From contig CAIOLZ010000172.1 of assembly GCA_903859265.1 (NCBI GenBank), positions 1 through 9,354 on the forward strand: a stretch of 9,354 nt of DNA. Reading direction: 5' to 3'. Of this stretch, positions 1 through 6,588 are shown in pieces. Each line of letters opens with the position of its first letter. Within the stretch, counting starts at the first letter, position 1. The position numbers and the translations under genes were made by a program. The notes beneath the pieces were generated by a model that worked only from the letters and a program-made list of their open reading frames with translations, made no database searches and was not told the DNA's origin. The DNA comes from an uncultured beta proteobacterium (lineage in GTDB: Bacteria; Pseudomonadota; Gammaproteobacteria; Burkholderiales; Burkholderiaceae_C).

Positions 1-266
1 ACAAAGCCATCAAACTTGGGCCAGTGTGTAGCGAGGTCGGCAAACAGCTTTTCAATTTGCGCGTCGTCGCTGACGTCGCAATCAAAAACCAATCGGGAGT
101 CGAAGTCGGCCGCGAACTCGGTAATGCGGTCTTTGAAACGTTCGCCCACGTAGCTGAATGCGAGTTCAGCACCCTGCGCCTTGCAGGCCCTGGCAATGCC
201 ATAGGCGATGGACCGGTTAGACAGCACGCCCGTGATCAACAACTTCTTGCCCGTTAAAAAGCCCAT
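1..266 (-). CDS. fabI: Enoyl-[acyl-carrier-protein] reductase (NADH) FabI, N-terminal part
   Basis: FabI catalyses the last step of each cycle of type II fatty acid elongation in the cytoplasm, reducing trans-2-enoyl-ACP with NADH. Reading the minus strand from the ATG at 266-264 gives 88 codons, beginning MGFLTGKKLLITGVLSNRSI. This is the family's typical opening. The dinucleotide-binding turn of this short-chain dehydrogenase subgroup is visible as G13 through S19-I20 (GVLSNRSI), and the D64-V65 pair that contacts the adenine sits in CDVSDD. The segment ends in PKFDGF, just before the usual V-H-S-I-G stretch. The catalytic Tyr/Tyr/Lys residues lie beyond the left edge, so the gene is cut by the window and not visibly broken. 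A purine-rich AGAGGA (plus-strand 271-276) lies 4 nt before the ATG and supports this start. It is transcribed divergently from the peptide transporter genes, to which it has no obvious functional link. Confidence 0.95.
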   Translation of the reverse strand, partial: MGFLTGKKLLITGVLSNRSIAYGIARACKAQGAELAFSYVGERFKDRITEFAADFDSRLVFDCDVSDDAQIEKLFADLATHWPKFDGF

Positions 267-309
267 AACGTCCTCTTCAAAAATGCTTGGTGTAGTGCAG
301 AATTGTCGC
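267..309. other. Divergent fabI/yejA spacer (43 bp)
   Basis: Only 43 bp separate the fabI start codon from the preferred yejA start at 310. No convincing sigma70 promoter for either gene fits inside. For fabI, a weak minus-strand pair can be read (TTCGCA around 309-314, TACACC around 287-292), and it would already reach into yejA codons. For yejA, no acceptable -35/-10 pair was found, and none of the possible starts has a good Shine-Dalgarno sequence. At least one promoter must therefore overlap coding sequence, or yejA may start elsewhere. Confidence 0.45.
271..276 (-). promoter_or_regulatory. Ribosome binding site of fabI
   Basis: On the minus strand AGAGGA precedes the fabI ATG with a 4-nt spacer (CGTT). 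It is a good Shine-Dalgarno match and fixes the fabI start at 266. Confidence 0.6.
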
Positions 310-2106
310 ATGCGAATTTTGCTGTTTGCGATGCTGACGCTGGGTGCCGTTTCGGCTTGGGCGGCCCATGGATATGCGCTCTGGGGGGATTTGAAATACC
401 CGGCTGGTTTTGCGCAGTTTGATTACGTGAATGCACAAGCGCCCAAAGGAGGGGAGTTGCGCTTGGTCAGCAACTTCCGCACCTCCACATTCGATAAATA
501 CAATCCCTTCACCATCAAAGGCTCTGCGCCAGCCTATCTGAGCGACGTGATGTTCGAGAGTTTGCTCACCGGCTCGATGGACGAAACTGCTTCTGCATAT
601 GGCTTGCTGGCCGAAGATGTGTCGGTGGCAGCCGATGGCTTGAGCGCCACATTCCGGCTTCGTGCACAGGCACGTTTTCATAACGGCGACCCGGTGCTGG
701 CGCAGGATGTGAAATACAGCTTTGACACGCTCAACGGCCCTTTTGTATCGCCGGGCTACCGCAGCTTGCTCGAAGATGTGGCAGGTGTGGAGGTGCTGGA
801 TGCGCGCACGGTGCGTTACCGTTTTAAAAAACCCAGCCGCGAGTTGCCTTTGACGGTGGGGGGGCTGCCAGTGTTTAGCCACCGCTGGGGCGAGGTCAAT
901 GGCGTTGCCAAACCCTTTGACCAAATCGTGATGGAGCTGCCCATTGGCAGCGGCCCTTACAAAATCGGCCCGGTCAATTTTGGCAAAGACATCACCTATG
1001 TGCGTGACCCGCATTACTGGGCCCAGGACTTGAATGTGCGCAAAGGCATGGACAATTTTGACCGCATCACCGTCAAAATTTACAAGGACAACACCGCCAG
1101 GTTGGAAGCACTCAAGGCGGGTGAGTTTGATCTCATGCGTTTCTTTTCTGCCGGAGATTGGGCGCGGCGCTTGAGTGGGCGCAAGTTCGACTCCGGTGAG
1201 CTGGTGAAAGCGGAGTTTGCGCACCGCTTGCCCACGGGCTTTCAAAGCTATGTGTTCAACACCCGCCGCGCCAAACTCCAGGACCCTCGCGTGCGCCAGG
1301 CTTTGGGGCTGGCGCTGGATTACGAGTGGATGAATCGCCAGATGTTTTACGGTGCCTACCAGCGCGTGCAGGGCTTGTTTGGCAATACCGATTGCCAAGC
1401 CAGCGGCATGCCCGATGACCGCGAACTGGCTTTGCTGGCACCTTGGCGATCGCAAATTCCACCCGCCACGTTTGGCGCGATGGCCTTGTCACCGCGCACC
1501 GATGGCAACAACAGCTTGCGTGCCAATCTGCGCCAGGCGCAGCAGTTGCTCCAAGAGGCGGGCTGGCAATACCGCGATGGCGCACTGCGCAACGCCGCCA
1601 ACGAGGTGTTTACGTTGGAATACCTGGATAGCAACGAAGGCGGGGTGCGCACGGTCACGCCATGGATTCGCAATTTGGAAAAGATTGGTGTCAGGCTGGT
1701 GTTTCGTCCGGTGGACTTTGCTTTGTACCAGCAGCGCTTGCAAAAGTTCGACTTTGAAATCACCTCTTTGGCCTACGCAGGCACCAACAATCCGGGGCAG
1801 GAGTTCGCCGATATTTTCGGCAGCAAAGCGGCAGACCAGGAAGACTCTGGCAACCTGGTGGGCATGAAAAATCCGGCGGTCGATGCCCTGATTGCCCAGA
1901 TGGCATCAGCCAAAAGCAAGGCCGATTTGCTGCCCGCTTGCCGTGCTTTGGATCGGGTGATTGGGCACAGCTACGTGCTGGTGCCGCAATGGTCTGCGTC
2001 AACGCACCGCATGGTTTTTAATGCGTGGCGCTTGAACAAGCCGGCCACCATGCCGCCCTACGCACCGGGTGAAACCTGGGCCATGCAAACCTGGTGGGCC
2101 AAATAG
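310..2106 (+). CDS. yejA: Periplasmic peptide-binding protein of a YejABEF-type ABC importer (SBP family 5)
   Basis: This is the substrate-binding component that captures oligopeptides in the periplasm and delivers them to the YejB/YejE channel. The ATG at 310 gives 598 aa, close to the roughly 600 aa of E. coli YejA. It places a clean Sec signal peptide at the N-terminus: R2, a hydrophobic core at about residues 3-15, and a cleavage site A16-W17-A18|A19. There is no lipobox cysteine, so a soluble periplasmic protein is expected. The frame stays open upstream to an ATG at 283 and one at 208 inside fabI; 208 would bury the signal peptide. Family-5 hallmarks include the segment VRQALGLALDYEWMN from residue 328 followed by FYGAYQR, a YejA-type signature, and the C-terminal VPQWSASTHRM. 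The mature protein has two cysteines (C362, C544) that could form a disulfide. In E. coli the system imports microcin C; in some alphaproteobacteria YejA relatives take up muropeptides. The substrate here cannot be told from sequence. It is the first gene of the operon and its stop directly abuts the next ATG. Confidence 0.9.
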   Translation: MRILLFAMLTLGAVSAWAAHGYALWGDLKYPAGFAQFDYVNAQAPKGGELRLVSNFRTSTFDKYNPFTIKGSAPAYLSDVMFESLLTGSMDETASAYGLLAEDVSVAADGLSATFRLRAQARFHNGDPVLAQDVKYSFDTLNGPFVSPGYRSLLEDVAGVEVLDARTVRYRFKKPSRELPLTVGGLPVFSHRWGEVNGVAKPFDQIVMELPIGSGPYKIGPVNFGKDITYVRDPHYWAQDLNVRKGMDNFDRITVKIYKDNTARLEALKAGEFDLMRFFSAGDWARRLSGRKFDSGELVKAEFAHRLPTGFQSYVFNTRRAKLQDPRVRQALGLALDYEWMNRQMFYGAYQRVQGLFGNTDCQASGMPDDRELALLAPWRSQIPPATFGAMALSPRTDGNNSLRANLRQAQQLLQEAGWQYRDGALRNAANEVFTLEYLDSNEGGVRTVTPWIRNLEKIGVRLVFRPVDFALYQQRLQKFDFEITSLAYAGTNNPGQEFADIFGSKAADQEDSGNLVGMKNPAVDALIAQMASAKSKADLLPACRALDRVIGHSYVLVPQWSASTHRMVFNAWRLNKPATMPPYAPGETWAMQTWWAK

Positions 2107-3153
2107 ATGTTTACCTATTTGCTCAAGCGATTGGCGTTGATGGTGCCTACCTTGTTTGGCGTGATCATGCTGACTTTTGTGGTGATTCAGTTCGTGCCGG
2201 GCGGACCCGTCGAGCAATACCTGGCTGAAGCCAAGTCCGGAAATGGAGTGACCGGCCATAGTGGTCAGAGCGCAGAGGGTGGCAGGCTGACCTATCGGGG
2301 CGCGCAGGGTGTGGACCCCAAGCGCATCGCGCAGGCCCGGGCCTTGTATGGCTTTGACAAACCGGCGCCCGAGCGCTTCTGGCAAATGCTCAAGCAATTT
2401 GCCCGCTTCGATCTGGGTAAAAGCTTTTTCCAGAACCGTGATGTTTCCCAGTTGGTATGGGAAAAACTCCCTGTATCGATGAGTCTGGGGCTTTGGACCT
2501 TCTTCATCAGTTATCTGGTGGCCGTGCCGCTGGGTGTTGCCAAGGCGGTGCGTGCGGGTTCCCGCTTTGACTGGGTCACCACGCTACTGGTGCTGGCGGG
2601 TTATGCCATTCCCGGTTTTGTTCTGGGCGTGGCTTTGCTGGTTATTTTCGGCGGACAACTGCAGTGGTTTCCCCTGCGCGGTTTGACTTCCAGCAACTGG
2701 GAGCAGATGGGCTGGGGCGCACGCATCGTGGATTACCTGTGGCACATTGCCATGCCCGTAACGTCCATGGTTCTGGGGAGTTTTGCGGTTACCACGATGC
2801 TGACCAAGAACGCTTTTCTGGAGGAAATCCGCAAGCAGTACGTGTTGACCGCCCGGGCCAAGGGCCTGACCGAGCAGCGTGTGCTGTGGAAGCATGTCAT
2901 GCGCAACGCCTTGATCCCGATCATCACCGGGTTTCCGTCTGCTTTTGTGGGCGCATTTTTTACCGGCTCTCTGCTGATCGAAACACTTTTTTCTCTCGAC
3001 GGTCTCGGCCTGCTGAGTTACGAAAGCGTTATCCGGCGGGACTACCCTGTGGTTATGGGAACCCTGTTTTTGTTCACGCTGATCGGCCTGTTTACCAAGC
3101 TGTTGTCAGATTTTTGCTATGTCTGGGTGGACCCTCGTGTCAAATTCGATTAG
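2107..3153 (+). CDS. yejB: Peptide ABC transporter permease, YejB type
   Basis: This is one of the two inner-membrane permease subunits forming the peptide translocation path. The product is 348 aa and opens with MFTYLLKRLALMVPTLFGVI, the usual N-terminal helix of DppB/OppB-type permeases. A polar periplasmic stretch rich in Gly and Ser follows at about residues 40-75, which is longer in YejB than in DppB. From about residue 120 come the hydrophobic segments of the binding-protein-dependent transport domain. The cytoplasmic EAA loop that docks on the ATPase is visible from residue 246 (VLTARAKGLTEQRVLWKHVM), with the conserved A-x-x-x-G. The C-terminus, YVWVDPRVKFD, is typical. The ATG follows the yejA stop with no gap (TAGATG) and has only a weak GGTGG upstream, so translation probably depends on ribosomes finishing yejA. 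Its 3' end overlaps yejE by up to 35 bp. Confidence 0.92.
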   Translation: MFTYLLKRLALMVPTLFGVIMLTFVVIQFVPGGPVEQYLAEAKSGNGVTGHSGQSAEGGRLTYRGAQGVDPKRIAQARALYGFDKPAPERFWQMLKQFARFDLGKSFFQNRDVSQLVWEKLPVSMSLGLWTFFISYLVAVPLGVAKAVRAGSRFDWVTTLLVLAGYAIPGFVLGVALLVIFGGQLQWFPLRGLTSSNWEQMGWGARIVDYLWHIAMPVTSMVLGSFAVTTMLTKNAFLEEIRKQYVLTARAKGLTEQRVLWKHVMRNALIPIITGFPSAFVGAFFTGSLLIETLFSLDGLGLLSYESVIRRDYPVVMGTLFLFTLIGLFTKLLSDFCYVWVDPRVKFD

Positions 3154-4174
3154 CGCCACGCCGGTGCGGCGGGCATGGCGACGTTTTCGCGCCAACCGCC
3201 GGGGCTTTGTCAGCATGGTTATTTTTTGTGCATTGGTGGGCATCAGCCTGGTCGCTGAACTGGTGTCCAACGACCGCCCGCTGATCGTGGTGTACCAGGG
3301 CAGTGTTTACTGGCCATTGGTGCGGGACTACCCGGAGACCACGTTCGGTGGCGACTTTGCCACGCCCACCGATTATCTTGACCCCTTCATCCGGGAAAAG
3401 CTGTCCGGGAGCGGTAATTGGGTGCTTTTTGCGCCCAATGCCTATGGGTCCCAGACGCTGAATTACTTTGCCAAATCGCCCAATCCGGCACGTCCGAGCA
3501 AGGACAACTGGCTGGGCACGGATGACCGCGGGCGTGACCTGCTTGCACAACTTCTGTATGGGTTTCGGGTCAGTGTGTTGTTTGCACTGGCGCTGACAGT
3601 AACGGGTGTTGTTTTGGGCATCATCACCGGCGCGCTGCAGGGTTACTTCGGCGGCATGACAGACTTGGCTTTTCAACGCTGTATAGAGATTTGGAGCGCC
3701 ATGCCAGAGCTGTATTTGCTGATCATTTTCAGCGCCATCTTCAGTCCGAGCATTGCACTGCTGTTGATCCTGCTCAGTCTATTTGGCTGGATGGGATTGA
3801 GCGATTACGTGCGGGCGGAATTTCTGCGCAACCGACAAATGGACTACGTTCGTGCCGCCCGCGCATTGGGCGTGTCCAATTGGAAAATCATCACACGCCA
3901 TGTTCTGCCCAATAGCCTGACGCCTGTCGTCACTTTTCTGCCTTTTCGCATGAGCGGGGCCATTTTGGCGCTGACTTCCCTCGATTTTCTGGGCCTGGGT
4001 GTGCCACCCGGAACGCCCTCATTGGGTGAGCTTTTGTCACAGGGAAAGAACAATATCGATGCGTGGTGGATATCGGTTTTTACGTTTACCGTATTGGGCA
4101 CTACCTTGTTATTGCTGACCCTGATGGGCGATGCTTTGCGTGATGCCCTGGATCCGAGAAAGGAGCACGCATGA
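3119..4174 (+). CDS. yejE: Peptide ABC transporter permease, YejE type
   Basis: This is the second inner-membrane permease, the partner of YejB. From the ATG at 3119 it is 351 aa; E. coli YejE is about 340. The N-terminus is strongly basic (RRAWRRFRANRRG) ahead of the first membrane helix, as in OppC/DppC N-terminal domains. A long periplasmic loop of about 80 residues follows, then NWLGTDDRGRDLLAQLLYGFR, the standard entry to the transport domain. The EAA loop lies from residue 243 (YVRAARALGVSNWKIITRHV). The protein ends with GDALRDALDPRKEHA. The start is uncertain. ATG 3119 lies within yejB with no Shine-Dalgarno sequence, whereas an in-frame GTG at 3137 (345 aa, 17-bp overlap) has GGGTGG about 7 nt upstream and may be the real one. 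The stop overlaps the yejF start as ATGA. Confidence 0.9.
   Translation: MSGWTLVSNSISATPVRRAWRRFRANRRGFVSMVIFCALVGISLVAELVSNDRPLIVVYQGSVYWPLVRDYPETTFGGDFATPTDYLDPFIREKLSGSGNWVLFAPNAYGSQTLNYFAKSPNPARPSKDNWLGTDDRGRDLLAQLLYGFRVSVLFALALTVTGVVLGIITGALQGYFGGMTDLAFQRCIEIWSAMPELYLLIIFSAIFSPSIALLLILLSLFGWMGLSDYVRAEFLRNRQMDYVRAARALGVSNWKIITRHVLPNSLTPVVTFLPFRMSGAILALTSLDFLGLGVPPGTPSLGELLSQGKNNIDAWWISVFTFTVLGTTLLLLTLMGDALRDALDPRKEHA
4159..4165 (+). promoter_or_regulatory. Ribosome binding site of yejF
   Basis: AAAGGAG lies 5 nt before the ATG at 4171, inside the last codons of yejE. It is the strongest Shine-Dalgarno sequence of the transporter operon, so the ATPase may be translated partly independently of its upstream neighbours. 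Confidence 0.7.
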
Positions 4175-5766
4175 GCCTGTTGGATGTGCAGGATTTGCGT
4201 GTTGCTTTCGCCGGGAACGAGGTCGTCAAAGGAATTGGTTTTTCGATTCAGGCCGGCGAAAAATTCGCGCTGGTCGGCGAATCAGGCTCCGGCAAAACGC
4301 TCACGGCATTGAGTTTGTTGCGGCTGGCGCAAGGCGCATCGGTGTCGGGCAAGGCGCTTTTCAGCGCCGCGGATGCGCAGCCGGTCGATTTGCTGGCTGC
4401 GACAGAACGTGCGCTGCTGGCGATTCGCGGGCGTGACATTGCCATGATTTTCCAGGAACCCATGACGGCGCTCAATCCGGTATTGACCATTGGCGACCAG
4501 ATCGCCGAAGTGCTTGAGCTCAAGAATGGGTTAACCCGGTCGCAGGCCCTCAACGCCGCCATTGCGCTGTTGGCAGATACCGGCATCACAGAGCCACGGC
4601 GCCGTGTTAACGCCTATCCGCACCAGCTTTCCGGAGGCCAGCGACAGCGCGCCATGATCGCCATGGCTATCGGCTGTCAGCCAAAACTGTTGTTGGCCGA
4701 TGAGCCCACCACGGCGCTGGATGTCACGGTTCGCAAGCAGATACTGGCGCTGCTGTCAGACCTGCAGCGCCAGTATGGAATGGCAATTTTGCTGATCACC
4801 CATGACCTGCCGCTGGTGCGCCAGTTTGCGGACCGCGTAGCCATGATGGAGCATGGGCAGATTGTGGAGCAGGGCAATGTTGGGGACATTTTTGCCGATC
4901 CGGTTCATGCCTACACGCGGCGTTTGATCCATAGTCGCCCTGGGCGTGATGCGATTGCGGGCGATCCGGGTGCACCCGCTGCGATGACCGCGCATGGGGT
5001 GCGCGTGACTTATGCGGTATCCAAACCCGGTATTGCCGGCTGGTTTTCAAGCGCCAAGTTTGTTGCAGTCAATGGCGTCGGCTGGACTTTGCCCCAAGGC
5101 CAAACTCTGGGCATAGTGGGCGAGTCCGGATCCGGCAAAACCACGCTGGCTTTTGCCGCGCTGGGATTGATCGATTTCTCCGGCTTCATCGAACTGAAGG
5201 GCCAATCCTGGGGTACATCCAAAGCCTCGGACCTGGTCTTGCGAAAGACCATGCAAGTGGTGTTCCAGGACCCTTTTTCATCCCTGTCACCGCGTTTGAC
5301 GGTTGAAGAAATCGTGGGTGAGGGTTTGTTGGTCCATGCACCGGATTTGGCAGCCGAGGAGCGCCGCGCGAGGGTTGGCGCAAGTTTGAAAGAGGTCGGG
5401 CTCGAGGAAAGCCAGTTTCCCGGTTTGATGCAACGCTATCCGCACCAATTTTCCGGAGGCCAGCGCCAGCGCATAGCCATCGCCCGCGCACTCATTGTTG
5501 ACCCGCAAATCGTAGTGCTCGACGAGCCCACCAGTGCGCTCGACGTAACGGTGGCCCAGCAGATATTGCGCCTGCTGCAGACGCTGCAAATGCAGCGTGG
5601 TCTGTCCTACCTGCTCATCACCCACGACATCGCAATCGTCCGGGCCATGGCACACCAATTGCTGGTGATGAAAGATGGCAAAGTGGTGGAGGCCGGGTCA
5701 GTGGCGCAGGTGCTGGACCATCCGGCGCAGGAGTACACCCGGGCGTTGCTCAGCGCAAGCCTATAA
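4171..5766 (+). CDS. yejF: Peptide ABC transporter, fused double ATP-binding subunit, YejF type
   Basis: This is the cytoplasmic motor of the importer. Its 531 aa contain two complete ABC ATPase domains in tandem, replacing the separate D and F subunits of Opp/Dpp systems; E. coli YejF is about the same length. Domain 1 has Walker A GESGSGKT at 36-43, Q-loop Q95, signature LSGGQ at 153-157, Walker B LLLADEP ending at D177-E178, and the switch histidine H211. Domain 2 has Walker A GESGSGKT at 317-324, signature FSGGQ at 427-431, Walker B with D451-E452, and H485. All catalytic residues are present in both halves, so both sites should hydrolyse ATP. The linker at about 250-285 includes the region where oligopeptide transporter ATPases carry a C-terminal extension, but I see no cysteine cluster there to suggest an iron-sulfur site. 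It is the last gene of the operon, followed by an intrinsic terminator about 60 bp downstream. Confidence 0.94.
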   Translation: MSLLDVQDLRVAFAGNEVVKGIGFSIQAGEKFALVGESGSGKTLTALSLLRLAQGASVSGKALFSAADAQPVDLLAATERALLAIRGRDIAMIFQEPMTALNPVLTIGDQIAEVLELKNGLTRSQALNAAIALLADTGITEPRRRVNAYPHQLSGGQRQRAMIAMAIGCQPKLLLADEPTTALDVTVRKQILALLSDLQRQYGMAILLITHDLPLVRQFADRVAMMEHGQIVEQGNVGDIFADPVHAYTRRLIHSRPGRDAIAGDPGAPAAMTAHGVRVTYAVSKPGIAGWFSSAKFVAVNGVGWTLPQGQTLGIVGESGSGKTTLAFAALGLIDFSGFIELKGQSWGTSKASDLVLRKTMQVVFQDPFSSLSPRLTVEEIVGEGLLVHAPDLAAEERRARVGASLKEVGLEESQFPGLMQRYPHQFSGGQRQRIAIARALIVDPQIVVLDEPTSALDVTVAQQILRLLQTLQMQRGLSYLLITHDIAIVRAMAHQLLVMKDGKVVEAGSVAQVLDHPAQEYTRALLSASL

Positions 5767-5779
5767 ATCCATAGAAATC

Positions 5780-5809
5780 AAGGCACTTAGCGGCTTTTTG
5801 CAGTACAAT
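5780..5809 (+). promoter_or_regulatory. Candidate sigma70 promoter for rimP-nusA-infB
   Basis: A good -10 hexamer, TACAAT, lies at 5804-5809. The best -35 is a poor match, AAGGCA at 5780-5785, with an 18-bp spacer. It sits just after the yejF stop, where a promoter for the next operon is expected, and would start transcription near 5816. Support is the -10 plus position only. Confidence 0.4.
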
Positions 5810-5823
5810 CCAAGTTCACGGCC

Positions 5824-5855
5824 AAACGGGCGGGTAACTACCGCCCGTTTTTTTT
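5824..5855 (+). terminator. Intrinsic terminator after yejF, also a possible attenuator of rimP-nusA-infB
   Basis: A perfect 10-bp stem, AAACGGGCGG (5824-5833) with CCGCCCGTTT (5841-5850), closes a 7-nt loop (GTAACTA). It runs into an uninterrupted T tract (5848-5855). This is a textbook Rho-independent terminator for the yej operon. It lies downstream of the candidate rimP promoter, so a transcript begun there would also have to cross it. A further short pairing of 5819-5823 with 5856-5860 across the T tract is possible. Confidence 0.85.
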
Positions 5856-5899
5856 GGTCGGTTGTTTTTGGGTACATGGATTTTGGGGATGGTGGCGGC

Positions 5900-6529
5900 G
5901 TGGCGTTGCAGGCAATTGTGGAGCAAACGGTGAGTGGTTTGGGCTATGACCTCGTGGAAACCGAGCGGTCCGCGGGTGGGCTTTTGCGCGTGACGATTGA
6001 CTTGCCCTGGACCAAGCCGGCCGATGGTGCTGTCGCTGTCGAACGGTTCATCAATGTCGAAGACTGCGAAAAGGTCAATCGCCAACTGCAATTTGCGCTT
6101 GAGGTCGATGGCGTTGAGTACAAGCGACTGGAGGTGTCCTCGCCGGGCATCGACAGACCACTGCGGCATGCGCAGGACTTTGAGCGCTTTGTCGGCCATG
6201 TGGTGGATATCACGTTGAAGGCGCCAATGGGCGCTGCGGCGCAGGGGCAAGTCAACGCCAACCGCAAGAAATTTCGCGGTACTTTGGAAAAAGTGGTTCT
6301 CGACCAGGATGCACCAGGGTGGCAAATCGTCTGGAGCGATGCGCCCGAACCCAAACCGGGGCAGCGCGTGAGCAAAAAGCGTATGCCTGCGCCGCTGCAG
6401 GTGTTGGGCTTCGGACTGGACGAGCTCAGGGAAGCAAGGCTGGCGCCGATTGTCAGCTTCAAGGGGCGCGCAGGCGTTACCGGTAGCGATATGGGCGCAT
6501 TGGGTGTTGACGGCGCTGATCAGCCTTGA
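5900..6529 (+). CDS. rimP: Ribosome maturation factor RimP
   Basis: RimP binds the free 30S subunit in the cytoplasm and helps late 16S/30S maturation. I place the start at GTG 5900 (209 aa, VALQAIVEQTVSGLGYDLVE), because RimP homologues begin within a few residues of this helix. The N-terminal alpha/beta domain runs to about residue 90 and ends with the family motif V79-SSPGIDRPL. The C-terminal SH3-like domain follows (FVGHVVDITLKAP, then KKFRGTLEKV). The protein is some 60 aa longer than E. coli RimP (about 150 aa). The extra length is an Ala/Gly-rich loop near 113-120, a basic Pro-rich insert (PEPKPGQRVSKKR) and a weakly conserved tail, which I recall as usual in Comamonadaceae. An in-frame ATG at 5876 (217 aa) is the main alternative; neither start has a strong Shine-Dalgarno sequence. 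The frame is open further upstream across the terminator, which argues against any earlier start. It heads the operon with nusA. Confidence 0.92.
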   Translation: MALQAIVEQTVSGLGYDLVETERSAGGLLRVTIDLPWTKPADGAVAVERFINVEDCEKVNRQLQFALEVDGVEYKRLEVSSPGIDRPLRHAQDFERFVGHVVDITLKAPMGAAAQGQVNANRKKFRGTLEKVVLDQDAPGWQIVWSDAPEPKPGQRVSKKRMPAPLQVLGFGLDELREARLAPIVSFKGRAGVTGSDMGALGVDGADQP

Positions 6530-6574
6530 GGGCTGGCAGATGAATTTTGTTTGTTTGGATTGAATAGAGTGTTC

Positions 6575-6580
6575 AGGAGA
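6575..6580 (+). promoter_or_regulatory. Ribosome binding site of nusA
   Basis: AGGAGA lies 8 nt before the nusA ATG at 6589 and only 3 nt before an out-of-frame ATG at 6584. It is a strong match and supports 6589 as the start, since the spacing to 6584 is short. It lies within the 59-bp rimP-nusA spacer, where no terminator and no convincing promoter were seen. Confidence 0.7.
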
Positions 6581-6588
6581 GTCATGGC

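Noticed and set aside
277..1455. Long minus-strand open frame (392 codons) opposite yejA
   Set aside because: It mirrors the third-position bias of the real gene, has no recognisable domain or ribosome binding site, and yejA is well supported on the other strand.
5675..5899. Upstream extension of rimP overlapping the end of yejF
   Set aside because: It would translate through the intrinsic terminator and overlap yejF; the upstream residues do not look like RimP.
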